64,000 nucleotides of DNA from Steinernema hermaphroditum (taxonomy: Eukaryota > Nematoda > Chromadorea > Rhabditida > Steinernematidae). The position numbers were made by a program, and so were the translations under genes. Shown in pieces: positions 33,426 to 44,851 of the stretch. Position 1 is the stretch's first letter; each line of letters begins with the position of its first letter. The notes beneath the pieces were generated by a model. That model ran no database searches, was not told the origin of the DNA, and saw only the letters and a program-made list of their open reading frames with translations. The stretch spans positions 496,001 through 560,000 of the forward strand of contig CM059621.1 in the NCBI GenBank assembly GCA_030435675.1, read 5' to 3'.

Positions 33426-34571
33426 TCAAAGTTCGTCGCCATGGCCAACTTCAACCCGCGCCGCTACGTCCTTCAGCCTTCAGAACGGTCATCTACTTGG
33501 CTCAGCATGTGTTACCAACGTGCGTCACCCGGATCCAGAAGTCTCCAGTCTGCAACACAATCGCTCCTCGTCTCATCTCGGCCCTCGTCAAGGAACCCTC
33601 TCCGATGCGGACCGCATCTACTCTCGAGGGCTCTGAAAACAATCGGAATCCACAACGGCATGCTTTGGAGAACGCCTAACCATCTTAAACTCGTGCCTAC
33701 ATTCGTTCGGGCTTCAGGCTCTGAAAGGTACGTGTAACGGCGACTAATTCTCTCCTTTTAGCTCCACGATATATGAACTTCATGACTGGTGCGACCATCT
33801 CTGGGCAAAGATGCAATGAGCGGGAAATAGCAGGAGAACGTCTTCTCCTCCACGCAAGATGCTCCATGCCCTCCCCCTATCAAAGACGTAAACTCCTCGC
33901 AACTCCGCCCATGGAATCAGCCCAACCGAAATGTGATGGTGAAACGTCTCCAGAAAACGCAAACCACAGTCAAGGTTGGTCTACCTACTTTAATCTAATT
34001 ATTTGTGCAAGCATACGCTTTTGACACACAGTCACTGAGTACCAGGGCTGCGAAGGCTCCTAAGTGGTCTCCTCAACCTCTCGGTGGGTGTGTGTGACGT
34101 TTGGGTACTTCTGTGAAATCATGTTTTGAAGGAGTCGTTACCTTCGGGGTTATTCATGCAAATCAGTGCCTTTTGAAGAGGCTATTCTCGAAAATATGAG
34201 ATGAATTATGTGCACTCACTTTAGGGTGCACTCTGTTTTATTGCTTCAGCTTCTCAACTACTAATTGTAGAGCGATGACGGGATGGCACACTATTGTTCC
34301 AAATGGGGAGACCGAGCGTCCCAGTACTGCGCCCAGTTTTGCGACAAATGCCGGACGTACCTGCAGTTTACTGCAGAAAAACATATTGTTGCCGACCAGG
34401 CTAGCGAGAGCGAATTTGTGAAAGGTGAGAGAATGAAATGTTACTGAAGGTGCAGTGTTTTAAGGCAAATACGTACTAATGTTCTTCGGAGCATCGCTTT
34501 CTTTCGCCTTCGTCGGAGTCGCTTTCATGCTGATGTCCGATTCGATGAAGCTGGGCCCTGAGGTTCTATGA
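33420..34571 (+). pseudogene. tandem gene copy 2, small membrane protein family (nonsense mutation)
   Basis: Matches 31824-32793 block by block. Where copy 1 has codons for EKQREN, copy 2 has GK-stop-QEN: a CAG-to-TAG change at 33828-33830. The downstream exons look intact: after TTGTAG, a Cys-rich segment (YCSKWGDRASQYCAQFC), a GTGAGA donor at 34425, acceptor TTTTAAG at 34464, then a membrane helix (FFGASLSFAFVGVAFMLM) and TGA at 34569-34571. Confidence 0.5.
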
Positions 34572-35265
34572 AAAAAAGAATGGCATCAGTTGACTCGCCT
34601 GTGTTAGATTATGATATATTGGTGGTTATGGGCCGTAAAGAGTCTCGGCATGGACTTATGCTATTTGCGCTCGGTGAAAATAACAATGGCAACTCAAGAG
34701 ACGGAAACAAGAGTTGTTAGGATATACAATCGCAAGTGTTGGGTTGGTCCATTGAAAATGGCGGATGATTTGCGGCAGTTTCTTAAGATACATCCATACC
34801 TATCATTCCCGGTATTTGACTGAACAACTGTAGTCCACTAAGGAAGATTGGGCCTCAAACAGTGCGGATTTCAAACCCGTGGACTTTGAGGTGTGAAACA
34901 TTTTGGAGAAGAAGGCCTGACGAGTACCCCGCGCAACAAATTACTCACTGAAGAGGGCTTTTCAGAGCTCATGGGACGAAATTTCAATTCGAAGTCTAGC
35001 GGCCACAGCGAAAAGTTTCCCTAAGCATTTGGAGGCCCGCTTTGCGGCAGAATTTGGTCGTTTTGAAATAATACCATGATATTCTAAGTAGTTTTTGCTG
35101 CTCTTTCTTTTGATATATTTTGTTGGTTTTAATTCGTTCACGGCTTCGAGATATCATCGATTTTTGGCGTGACAGAACTTTTGCCGCAGCCTGTAGAATA
35201 TCATTTACTCATAGATATACATATACGGTATGTAATAGGTCATTTCCATTCGTCGAACATTACAT
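34572..35265. other. stretch without a recognisable gene
   Basis: Contains only the lone mariner-type end at about 34740 and AT-rich DNA. The last 60 bp are shared with the 3' flank of the second aspartic-protease-like gene. Confidence 0.4.
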
Positions 35266-36424
35266 TTATTGCTTCTTATGACAATCGCACACATCGCATT
35301 CCTGGAAGTTCTCTGTCAACGTGATCTGCGCCTTCTTGAAGTCAAAAGCCACGCAGTAGTCGGCGACGATCTGGATTCCAAAGTACCACTCGGGACCGAA
35401 ACCAAACGCCTTCGAGTCCTCGAAGTTCACCACACAGCGACCGTTGGACAGCGGTTCCCAGACGTAGACGTACTGCTTGGGACGGATGGTGATGACTCCG
35501 CCGTCGGTGACGAAATCGAGGTTAGGGAGCTTCTGGTTGCAGTCGACGGTGTAGGCACCGTAGTCGGCTTCCCAGGTGATTCCGTGGAGAGAGGTCAGCT
35601 GATCCAGGAACTTCTTAGGCATGCCGATGTACTCCTTGTTGGTAGCGATGACTGCTTGACCGTTGATGGGCAGCTTCACTGATCCCAGGTGGACTTGTTT
35701 GATGGCGAACTGCCAGTAGGCTCTCGAAGTGGCAGGCAGGTAGATCGTTTTTTTGTTTGGCTCACAGGTCGCGTCGAAATCAATCTGCGCTTCGCAGCCC
35801 AACAAGCCAGTGGAGATAGAAAATGTTTCACGTGTCCATTTGTCGTAGCTGGTGTCCGGGAAGAACGTGTCGCCTGGGTATTTGCGGAGCGAAGGCCATC
35901 CAAGACCAACCCGACCAAAGAACTGGGTCTTATGGTCACGGCTTATAAAAGTGACGTTCGGAACCACGAAGCCCAGATCCTCGTCCTCCTGTAGAGCATG
36001 GTGTGTAGTGCAATTACAGCAAAAGGGAAACGCACCCAGAAAGAATCTGAAGCCGTGTTAGAAGTTTTTTGAACGAAGCTGCTCGACTGAGAGGAATTGA
36101 AGCATGGGTAGGTTGGTTTCCCTGCGCCCACTGGGCATAACGTGATCTCGATGTCGCCGGAGGTGGTGTCAACAACGGCAGCACCATATTGAGGAGGTGT
36201 GCCAACTTTCACCACGATGTCGAGCACATTGAAGTCCTTGGGGTCATGATGGAAGTGATTTTGGGCACGACTTCCATAGCGTCTGAAAAAGCCTGTACGA
36301 CAGCAATTGCATAAGAATGTTCTTACTCAGGGAGGTGGCGGCGAATGTTGGCTTTCAATCTGAGCGCACTTCCAAAGTACAGGGAAAGGGCGAGGAATAG
36401 GGATAGCAGCACCAACCTGGCCAT
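35266..36424 (-). CDS. pepsin-like (A1) secreted protein, catalytically degenerate, copy A
   Basis: Exons (minus) 36424-36327, 36282-36036 and 35988-35266 give 355 residues. The N terminus (MARLVLLSLFLALSLYFGS) is a signal peptide. The fold order of nematode aspartic proteases is kept (VKVGTPP, later VGLGWPSL, a two-lobe layout, and a C-terminal FGFGPEWYFGIQI strand). But the first catalytic motif reads DTTSGD (about 71-76) instead of DTGSS, and the second reads ATNKEY (about 230-235) where DTGT/S is expected, so no catalytic aspartate remains in lobe two. An inactive binding protein or inhibitor-like role is inferred. The end is Cys-rich (ECDVCDCHKKQ). A GATA-factor site sits about 30 bp upstream, suggesting intestinal expression. 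Confidence 0.85.
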
Positions 36425-36453
36425 CGCCGAAGGAATAAGCAAACCAGGCGCGT

Positions 36454-36461
36454 TTATCAGT
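36454..36461 (-). promoter_or_regulatory. GATA-factor site upstream of copy A
   Basis: Minus strand ACTGATAA, the consensus for intestinal ELT-2/ELT-7 GATA factors, 30 bp before the start codon. Confidence 0.55.
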
Positions 36462-36500
36462 CATTCTTATAGTGACCTTAATCGCTCCTTAATGCCTTCT

Positions 36501-36529
36501 CATGACCAAATGCCTTACATTTGGTCATG
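36501..36529. repeat. perfect 12-bp hairpin upstream of copy A
   Basis: CATGACCAAATG, a 5-nt loop CCTTA, then CATTTGGTCATG: an exact inverted repeat about 77 bp upstream of the start codon. It could be a dimeric factor site. Confidence 0.7.
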
Positions 36530-38134
36530 GAAAGCATAAAACTGATGATCATAAAACGTGATAATCGGCAAACGGTTCATGTTAAGTAAATACCGGCTGA
36601 AACACATAAGGCTCAAGGCACGACCCACCCCACGTTGGCAGTTAATAAACATTGTCCTAAGAGCAATCTCTAAGAACAAAAGAACAAACGAGCCTCGATG
36701 TGAAATAATTTAATGTAATCGTAACAATGTAAAGAGTCATGCAAAAAGTGCTTCAATCGCTGAATCAGCGATAAAGGCGACGCTCAGAAACCGAGGGTAC
36801 CAAAAGTCCAATGGAGGAACCTAATTCTTTGCTGATAAGAGGTGTTCGTTGGACAGCACCACATCACATGATCGCACCAACAAGTTGCAAACGAAAAATA
36901 AAACCGAAAAAGCGCGTTTATCGTCAGAGCGACGAGGGAACCACGGTGGCCTACCGCGTGTTCAACTTCTGAAGAGCCGCCACCCCGTGACCAATGACCA
37001 CATGCACCTACTCTGTTTAACATTTGCGCTGTTCTAAATTTTTTAATTCAGTTAATAAATGTGGTCTACTGTGTGTTGATTTTGAATTTGTTCGCAATAT
37101 CATGAGTTTCCACAAAGTCCCTTGCAGTATCCTGTTCTTGCTCTTGTTCCAGTCAGGAGAAGTTCTACGGTTCGATCCGATCCGTTCATTCCGTCGAATT
37201 TGGGTCCATGAGAACCCAGAGGTCCCAACTTCAAACGGTCCGAACGCCAATGTTCCCTTGGTACTTTTGAAGCACAAAAATATTTTTTATGGGCCGGACT
37301 CGAACACGGATCGATCGTTTGCTGAGCAACAGTGTTCACTCTGTTCGGGGGCTGAGGCGATTGGTTTTGGGCCTGTTCTCACGAAATAGCAAGAGCAAGA
37401 GCGTTGCCATCGAAGGCAGGCTTTTCGCAGGGGTACACATAAGTGACTTCGATTGAAGTAACAGATGTCCTTCCGATTGAAAACGCACGAGTTCGGCGGA
37501 GGAAGCCCGTTGACGATTCGGTCGAATTGCTGTCCGTTGTTGTACGAGCGGTAGGAAACAGAAGTTCTCTTGTAGTATCTTGTTCTCGTTCCAGTCAGGA
37601 CAAGCTTTGGATTTCGAGCATGTTGACTGAAAATGCAATGTGCTTATCACTCCGTCTAACTACGGTTCATGAGACACGAGGTCCGAACTCCAAAAATGAG
37701 CCCGGCCACAGTTCGCCGAACGCTTATATTCTCGAACAACACTTCAAATGTTTTCTTGGATTACCAAAAAGTACGATGGGAACCGGAGCCGGTTCGGCTC
37801 GATTCTGGAGACAATACGAGCCCCTTCGCCTTATATCAAACGTACCAATTTTTAAATTTTGTATGTGGATGAAGGTCGACATGGGGTCCAAGTCGAAGAA
37901 AACACCAACACGACCACCCTCGGCATGAAGTTGATCTGAAACTAAAAAGTAATTTCAAAAAGTGGGGATGCACCCGGTTCGAAGCGGGATCGAACCGGTA
38001 TCAGCCAACAGGTCCGGGGTTTGGACCTGCCCGCAGGCCAAATTTTTCTTAGTTTACTGGTCAGCAGGGAGGGAAATTATGTTAGCAGCCAGGGCTTAGA
38101 CTAGTTCCAAAAACATTCAACGTACATAGTTATC

Positions 38135-38254
38135 ATGATCCTCGAGGTCGCCACAAACTGGAAGAAATCGGATTCCGTCTCCATCGACCATGATGACGAT
38201 TATCTGGGAGACGATTTCGAAGGAACGACGAATAAGGGATTACCGCCGGTCTGA
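38135..38254 (+). other. short acidic open frame completed only in duplicate B
   Basis: ATG to TGA, 39 codons, with an acidic centre DHDDDYLGDDFEG. In copy A the same frame breaks where the 615-bp difference begins. It may be the end of an exon of an unrecognised gene. Confidence 0.2.
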
Positions 38255-38487
38255 CTACGAACGAAGAATGCGGTGGTTGCCTACAAAGTGAGTTGATGTT
38301 ATCACATACTGGTGGTGAACACTTTCAGTGAAATCTGTTTCTTAAGTCATTATTTTCATGATTTTTTAAATAAATTTTTTAAACAACACTCGGAAGAGCG
38401 ATCCGATTAATAGCCCAGTAGCTTAAACTATAATGCCAGATCGCATTGTTTGGTGCTAGGAGGTTCATAACACGATTTATACAATGG

Positions 38488-38692
38488 TGGCCATATAGAC
38501 AGCCCGACCCCATGGGCAAAACTTCAATTGCTGATTAACCTTTGATTTTTTTAATTTTTAAAACCTTGAACCATTGAATGTAGAATTTATCAGACGACAA
38601 AATGGTATGGTTTGTTTTCCATTCAGGATCTACTGTGCTGACAGTAAATGTAATAAATTCGGCCGACTCAGAGGGGCTATTTATATGGCCGC
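38488..38692. repeat. small inverted-repeat element in duplicate B
   Basis: GGCCATATAGACAGCCC at the left and GGGGCTATTTATATGGCC at the right form imperfect terminal inverted repeats about 200 bp apart. No clear target duplication. Confidence 0.35.
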
Positions 38693-39298
38693 GATATGAT
38701 TTGCGAACATAAGCACATTCTACAAATGCACCAGAGGGATTTTTGAGTACATACCTTGAATTATTGCAGATCGTAGGCTTCCGTAAACAACCCCAAAGCC
38801 ATTATTATATCGGGCGATAGAGTGCCGTTACGTAGAATAAGAATACGCTGTTAATGTACAAAATAAATTTAGCGTAGCTAGTGGGAACATACGTAGATAT
38901 GAATATAGCACTCGAGCGTTGTCGACATTGAACGAGTGAGGGGATCTGAAAATGTACATTGACTGTCAAGGCTATCCGCATAAAGAACGTAATCGAAATG
39001 CACGACACCTGCAACACCGTAATGCAAACAATCAATCATGGCGTGGCGTCATGCATCGCGGTGTTTGATGTTCGATCGATATTTTATCGCTGAACGAAAC
39101 ACATGCATTTGAGGGGACCTTTATTCCTAACGTGATGCCATACCCTCAGAACTCTCTAATGGTTCATATTGTGCCTCTGCTTGAATATCGTAAAGATAGG
39201 ATCGTGTCCGTTGTTTTTGTTCTTTTTTTCTTCCTTCTTGGTGACCTAGTGGGCTATAGGTCCTGCATTCGATCGATGGATGGTTCAGATTCGGTCGA

Positions 39299-39344
39299 CA
39301 GGCTCTCACCCGCAAGGCCCGTGTTCGATTCCCGGCATTGGAAG
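39299..39344 (+). pseudogene. tRNA-Glu pseudogene (3' half)
   Basis: Matches the tRNA at 30862-30933 from GGCTCTCACCCGCAAGGCCC to the 3' acceptor (GGCATTGGAA). The acceptor 5' strand and D arm are replaced by unrelated sequence, and the T stem has a G-to-T change (CCCGTGTTCG). Confidence 0.8.
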
Positions 39345-39539
39345 AACTTTTTCCACTCTTTATTTGTTTTCATTATCTCATTATTATGTCATTAGCCTCA
39401 TTGTCCGAAACGAGAAGTTCTCATTCCTGGATTAGAATCCTAGAACATAAACTCACGAAAGTCAGTTCGAATCTCTTCAACTCCGACGTCGTGCCGAAGA
39501 AGGAGAGGAGCAGTGACTACGGCGATCAACGGGGGTGAA

Positions 39540-39870
39540 TGGTGAACGCTATTGATTCGCGAGTTTACTCATACTCATTTGGTCGGGTGCTGCCCTAACG
39601 TTCGGGGAAAAACGTACCCCTCTGACTGGTCCGTGCTGAACCCCGGTTTGCTGACGACCTGCTGCGATGTTGATCATAAGGGTCGCCTCAGACCTCTTAC
39701 CGTTCATTCTTGGCTAAGGTCACTGAAGACCAGCCTAGAGGACAAGCAGAGACTTAGTACGGACCAGTACCTTGGTCGGCGGAGGCGACGGCGCACAGGA
39801 GCGCCAGGAGTCAGTTGCCCTCACTATTGTCGACTTTTATCCGTGGGGTCCCCCGTGAAGTGAACAAGTA
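39540..39870. other. GC-richer unexplained segment
   Basis: It stands out from its AT-rich flanks and can pair with itself in several places (for example GACCAGTACC...GGTC). No start, splice site or known RNA motif was recognised. Confidence 0.25.
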
Positions 39871-40017
39871 AATGGATGAAAATGAATATTTTTAATGGCG
39901 TTGTGTGAGAAGAGCACTCTGGAACAAATCCTAGGAATTTTGTACTATGAATCGATAAGCAGTGGGGCTCGCCATAGATTTTCTTTCTTTTTCTCTTGAG
40001 TAGTCGAGTCTCATTCG

Positions 40018-40941
40018 ATGTCTCTCGATGACCTGAAGAAATTCCTTTCCTTCCTCTTTACTGGACTGACATGCTTCGTCGCCATTCCCTTCTTCTACAT
40101 CGTCATCTTCAAATCGCCGCCATCGATCCGTGTCTATCGAAATACGATTCTTAATCTGGCCATTTGGTATGTCGTTACTATGGGAACCTATGCCATTCTA
40201 TTGCAACCTATCTACGCTACATTGCCAAACAAGTCATGCGTTAGATTCGCTGGATTGGCCTTGTTTTTCGGAAAGGAATTCCACGTTACCGTAGTGTTTC
40301 TAACAGCGATAAGCATAGAAAATGCTCCTATCTCCGTAATTATTTGCTTCTTCTATCGCTACGATCAGCTTCGGGGCACAAACAACGCTACCTTAATGAA
40401 GACTCATAAGGGTTTTGTGATCTGTGTGATCATGCACGTCATCATATCCACCAGCGCTTGCTGTATTGTTTTCATTTTGGTCAGATTCGGTGAGCTCATT
40501 CAGCACAATAGAATGTTTTTGCTTTGTTTTGACAATGACAATTATAATATGGTGAAGCTCATGGCGTTCATAGTTGGAGTATCTTTGATTTGTGAATGTT
40601 TGGCATCCGTTGCCCTCGCTATTATGACTATTATACGCTTGCGTTCCCTAAAGACATACATGACCAAGTGGACCATCCAACTACAGCAACGTCTTACCAT
40701 CAACCTGGTTGTTCTTCTCTTTCTTCCCATCGTCTTCGATGTGATACCAATTTGTGTATTATGCTACATGGCCTACATCAAATCTGATTCGTTATACTTC
40801 TGGGTTTCGTTTACAGGTCATGCTCCCTTTTGCGATGTCATACTATCCTTCCTGGCGACACTCTACTTTGTGACTCCCTATCGAAAAGCTGTTAAGAAGA
40901 TGCTATGGAAGAAGAACGCGATTATTGGATTGGCGCATTGA
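40018..40941 (+). CDS. seven-transmembrane chemoreceptor (str/srh-like), receptor 1
   Basis: A single exon of 307 codons from ATG to TGA. Seven hydrophobic segments are visible, beginning LSFLFTGLTCFVAIPFFYIV and ending VILSFLATLYFVTPYR. The closing TPYRKAV motif and the PIVFDVIPICVLC sixth helix fit the nematode Str superfamily (srh/sri/str). These are G-protein-coupled receptors of sensory cilia for volatile or soluble cues. Paralogues lie at 43417-44384 and 52774-53703, about 45-55% identical by eye. Most members in other nematodes have introns; this one is intronless. Confidence 0.85.
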   Translation: MSLDDLKKFLSFLFTGLTCFVAIPFFYIVIFKSPPSIRVYRNTILNLAIWYVVTMGTYAILLQPIYATLPNKSCVRFAGLALFFGKEFHVTVVFLTAISIENAPISVIICFFYRYDQLRGTNNATLMKTHKGFVICVIMHVIISTSACCIVFILVRFGELIQHNRMFLLCFDNDNYNMVKLMAFIVGVSLICECLASVALAIMTIIRLRSLKTYMTKWTIQLQQRLTINLVVLLFLPIVFDVIPICVLCYMAYIKSDSLYFWVSFTGHAPFCDVILSFLATLYFVTPYRKAVKKMLWKKNAIIGLAH

Positions 40942-41582
40942 AAATGTCGTTTTTTCAGAGAACGTTTATTAGCATAAAGACACGTATTTCACTGGAAGTG
41001 TCCGCCAATGAACTACACAGCCTTAGAGCGCTTCATGGTTAAGAAGTGTGATTACTGCACCGCAGAACAACAAAGGTTCCGGATCGGCAGACGGTGCTTC
41101 GTGGACCACTGGCGTCAAGTGGTTAAAGGAAAACGGAGAACAGCTAGGAGGGGAACACACAGTCACCCGTCACCATAATCACCCCTCTCACTTGACCAAC
41201 CCAATAGATTTAATAAGATTAGGTCATATATGTTATTCCTCACGACTTTATCTCCTTGATCTCGTTTCGTCGACTATGTCGCAGCATGAAATGACCTAAA
41301 CTGGAGTATCGCCTTCTGATCATTTACTGCTATACAATATAAGAAACAATTGTAGGTACGTATGTCTCCAGGTGTCTTCGGATCTCTTCTACTCTCCAAT
41401 CTTCATTGTGGTCGTTGGAGGAATGTCTCTGTGTGTCGTCCGGGGCAAGGCCACTTCGACCGTATAAGGCGATTGCGGTCTTCGCTTTCGTCCGACTGGC
41501 GAATCCTGTGGGTTCCGCCATTGCTCTAGCCGATGAAAAGACTAGCCAGAAGTCCACTTGTGATGGCAGCGAAGTCAGCCGA

Positions 41583-42689
41583 TCAAGGTCTTCGCTTCTT
41601 TGAAGGCGCCTCTTCTTCTGAACTATCGTCAGAATGAGAACGGCGACGAATGACACTTTGCAACCATGGATGCTTTAGGATTCGGAAGATTAGTGGCCGT
41701 TTCAGGGGATTGATTTGCAAAATGAATCGGATAAATTCTAAAAAAAAAGAGTCATAAAAGTCAGCTCAATGGAAAAATGCAATCCTTACCGTCTTCACCG
41801 TCATTAAGGGGACTATCGAATTCTTCGAAAAAGCTGCGGTAAGCGGGATCATCCATCGAAGCTTGTTGCCACAGGCCTGGAATGCCGGTGATGAACTCCA
41901 TAATGATGACTCCACAGGCCCAAATGTCGTTTTTAACAGGCCTAAAAATAGAAAATTAGGTGTGTTCTCGTATATCATGCTAGTACACGTTCTACAACAA
42001 AGACTTACGCGAATCGAGAGGCTGATCCAACCACTTCAGGAGCGGCAGTCGTCCGAGTGCCGACGAATCCAAAATACTCCAAGTACCCCTCTTCGCTATC
42101 CTCCATATCGACATAGGGAAGTGCCAATCCAAAGTCGGCAATCTTCAAGTTGCCATCACGACCGAGCAACAGATTCTCGAGCTTTAAGTCGGAGTGAGCT
42201 ATACCGCAAGAGTGAATGTAGTCAACGCCTTCGAGAAGCTGACGAGCAAACCGTTTAACCATATGGGTGGCCATAGCTCCGCCTTTGTTTACGATCCGGT
42301 AAAAGTCGCACAGAGCCAGCTCGGTCATGATCATCAGCTTACTCTCTGACTTGACCCTTTCGTCGTAGAATTTGATGACATTATCGTGTCCCTGGACCAG
42401 TTTGAGATAGTCGACCTAAACGATTCGAGAATTACTACCTGAAGAGGTGCATAACTACACTTACCTCTCGTGCAACGGAGTTCATATTTCCGTTCGTCAG
42501 TTTGATGACTTTTACGGCGACCTCGCCAACACCTTCAGCAGAGTATGCAAACACTTCACCGAAAGAACCCTTACCTATCGCCCTCTTCGAGCACCACTTC
42601 TTGATGGAGAACGAAGGCAGAGATGCGGGATGAGGAATGGTCTGGCATTTCCTCTGGGCTCCAGCATCGTACTGCTGAGAAAGGATCAT
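41583..42689 (-). CDS. serine/threonine kinase, CHK1-like, atypical catalytic loop
   Basis: Exons (minus) 42689-42465, 42415-42009, 41941-41790 and 41737-41583 give 312 residues. Kinase landmarks in order: glycine loop IGKGSFGEV (38-46), ATP lysine VAVKV (Lys60), catalytic loop HSDLKLEN (149-156), DFG at 169-171, FVGTRTTAAPEV as the P+1/APE region, and KNDIWACGVIIMEFITGIPG. The usual HRD Arg is Ser, so it is a non-RD kinase; Lys60, Asp151 and Asp169 remain, so activity is plausible. The C terminus is a short basic and acidic tail (RRRSHSDDSSEEE, SKKRRP). CHK1 itself has a longer C-terminal regulatory domain, absent here. The first ATG lies just before an acceptor-like TTTCTCAG, so the true start may be in an upstream exon. 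Confidence 0.8.
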
Positions 42690-43416
42690 GATTAGCAACG
42701 GGGCAAAGTAATCGATCAAAACCAGGAGGCTGGTAACGCGAATGTTGAATGAACGCAGAGAACTCTCGACAGAAAAATCGAACTTTTCGACATATAATGT
42801 CGTGTGAAGGACTAAATATGTGGTGAGAAGTAGACTTGCGTCGCTTTGTGAAACGATGCGAATTTTGTACACATCAGTAAGTCATGCGAATGCTCTACTT
42901 AAACTATGTGCTAGGTATGCACCCGGTTCGAAACTGAAACAAACCGGTATAAGTTAGAAGGAGGGTGGCACTGGTTAATAACAATTAGTCCGTAGAGCTA
43001 ACGTGCACCACACAAATGTTTTTGTGCTTTCCCACAGAAAAAGGAGAATCCAAACGGAAGGGTTCGAACCGGAGTGCAGGAGACAAAATAAATTAAGCGT
43101 TTTTCGGGTGGCACAAAGCTCAGTCCGAACACCCTTGGCCGCTTCTTTGCAAGTTACATTGTATTACTCACTTGACCATACTTAAGTACAGTGATTCAAA
43201 GCGGTATGTGTAATTGCTGTTAATCTGTTTTCTGCGACTGAAAAAAGAGTTTCCACAGCCATAACAACAGAACCTACTTCAATTCCTTTCGTGTTTTGTC
43301 ATGGTCTCCATTTGTATTGGCAAGGAAATAAGCTCTGCTTTCTCACGTGTGCTGTGCGGCGACGGGAAGTCAATCTCAAACATAATAGCTTGCTGAATCA
43401 GTTAAGCTCTTCCGCC

Positions 43417-44384
43417 ATGTCTCTCGACGATATTCAAAAGATCATTTCATATTCGCTGACAGGACTGTCATATTCCATTGCACTTCCTTTCTTTTACATC
43501 GTCCTGTTTAAGTCACTACCAGCGATGAGCGTCTATCGGAGGACACTTCTCAATTTAGGCATTTGGTACTGTATTGCAATGGTGTTCTGTTTCAACCTGT
43601 TTATGCTGTGCACTCGGACAAGTCATGTGTCCGTTTCGTTGGATTGACGTCCTATTTTGGCGCGAAAGTCAATGTTTGTGTGATGTTTCTCTCGGTGATA
43701 AGCCTACAGAATGCAGCCACCGCAATATTCATCTGCTTTTTGTGTCGCTTCGACCAAATGAGGTCTATAAACAAACCGAGCTTCATGGAATCTCATAAAG
43801 GGGCAGTCGTGTGCGTCGCCCTGCATATCGCTGCATCTATTTTCGCTGGCTGTATGTGCTACGCTTTTCTTATTTTTAGTGAACTCATTGAAGACAATGG
43901 AACATATCTGCTTTGCGTCGATGATCGTGACTACTATATAGTAAAAGCACTGGCTTTTCTAGTGGCGATTCTATTCACTGGTCAGATTGTCGTATTCTCG
44001 GCGTTCGCCTTTTTGACTATCAAGGTCCTAGCATCGCACAAAATATTCATGAGTGCGAGCACCTATCGACTCCAGCGGCTTCTTACGATCAATCTGATTA
44101 TCATCCTGATTCTACCCATCGTCTTCGATATAATTCCCTTGTTCATATTGTGTTACGCGGTCTACATCAAATCGAGTTCGATTTATTTCTGGGCTTTCCT
44201 CGCAGATCATACTCCTTTTGGTGACTGTATCCTTACATTTCTGGCGACGCTTCTCTTTGTCACTCCATATCGAGAAGCTATGAAAGCGTTATTGGCGATG
44301 ACAAACATTAGGAACAGTGCGGTTGCACCTGCCAATAATGTTCAGCAAAGTGCAGCCACTTCTTTTGTGAATTCCGAAGCCTAG
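43417..44384 (+). pseudogene. seven-transmembrane chemoreceptor, receptor 2 (frameshifted)
   Basis: ATG at 43417 opens MSLDDIQKIISYSLTGLSYS, parallel to receptor 1. After WYCIAM (about 43582) the frame shifts; the other frame resumes with VLFQPVYAVHSDKSCVRF and continues to TAG at 44384. Aligned to receptors 1 and 3 (WY.VTM....ILLQP), ten nucleotides are missing. The rest (helices 3-7, ending FVTPYREAMK) is intact and an AATAAA follows at about 44410. It is a young pseudogene, unless the deletion is an assembly error. Confidence 0.8.
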
Positions 44385-44590
44385 TTTTGTTCCTTGCTTG
44401 TGTATGTACAATAAATAACTGTTTTTGCACGAAATATTCTATATTTATCGGGTGGTATACAACTCTCACTCGTGACGCGGTGGCGAGCGGTTGGTCGCTC
44501 CGGTCGCTCTCTGAGTGTCCGGTTGGTCAGACAGCAAACCCCGCGACAGTTGTGAGTCACTGGTCATTGTTGGCCATCGTTGTTGTCATA

Positions 44591-44851
44591 ATGATCGGCT
44601 TCGGCTGCTCTCCGAAGGTCTGGAACACCAAAGGAAGTCCCGTGTCGCCTAGGAGATCGTCACTACCGCCCGACACCAACCGAGCCGCCACGAGAAGTCG
44701 AAGTTTGAACGCCGAACCGGCTTGGATTTGGCTTAGGAGACTCGGAGTTCGAATTTCGACTTCTCATGGCAGCCCCAAAACAATTACGGATGAATCACAA
44801 CTTTATATTCTCGTTGCAGTCAATAAACGCGGCTCGAAATCACGCCTCTAG
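44591..44851 (+). CDS. small basic open frame, doubtful
   Basis: An 86-codon frame with Ser/Arg/Pro-rich composition and no known motif. It lies 200 bp after receptor 2, and its function is not predictable. It may be chance. Confidence 0.2.
   Translation: MIGFGCSPKVWNTKGSPVSPRRSSLPPDTNRAATRSRSLNAEPAWIWLRRLGVRISTSHGSPKTITDESQLYILVAVNKRGSKSRL

Larger units (their letters stand above)
37405..39372. repeat. segmental duplication, copy B
   Basis: Direct copy of 29064-30960. It carries about 615 bp (38164-38780) absent from copy A, and its tRNA gene has lost the 5' half. The region just before it (37120-37270) also shows partial, older matches to the same unit. Confidence 0.9.

Noticed and set aside
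35269..35682. Plus-strand frames of 137 codons opposite both aspartic-like genes
   Set aside because: Near-identical antisense shadows of the converted exon 3.
39540..39870. Possible structured RNA such as 5S, SRP or RNase P RNA
   Set aside because: A few motifs look similar but no diagnostic core could be aligned; kept only as an unexplained segment.
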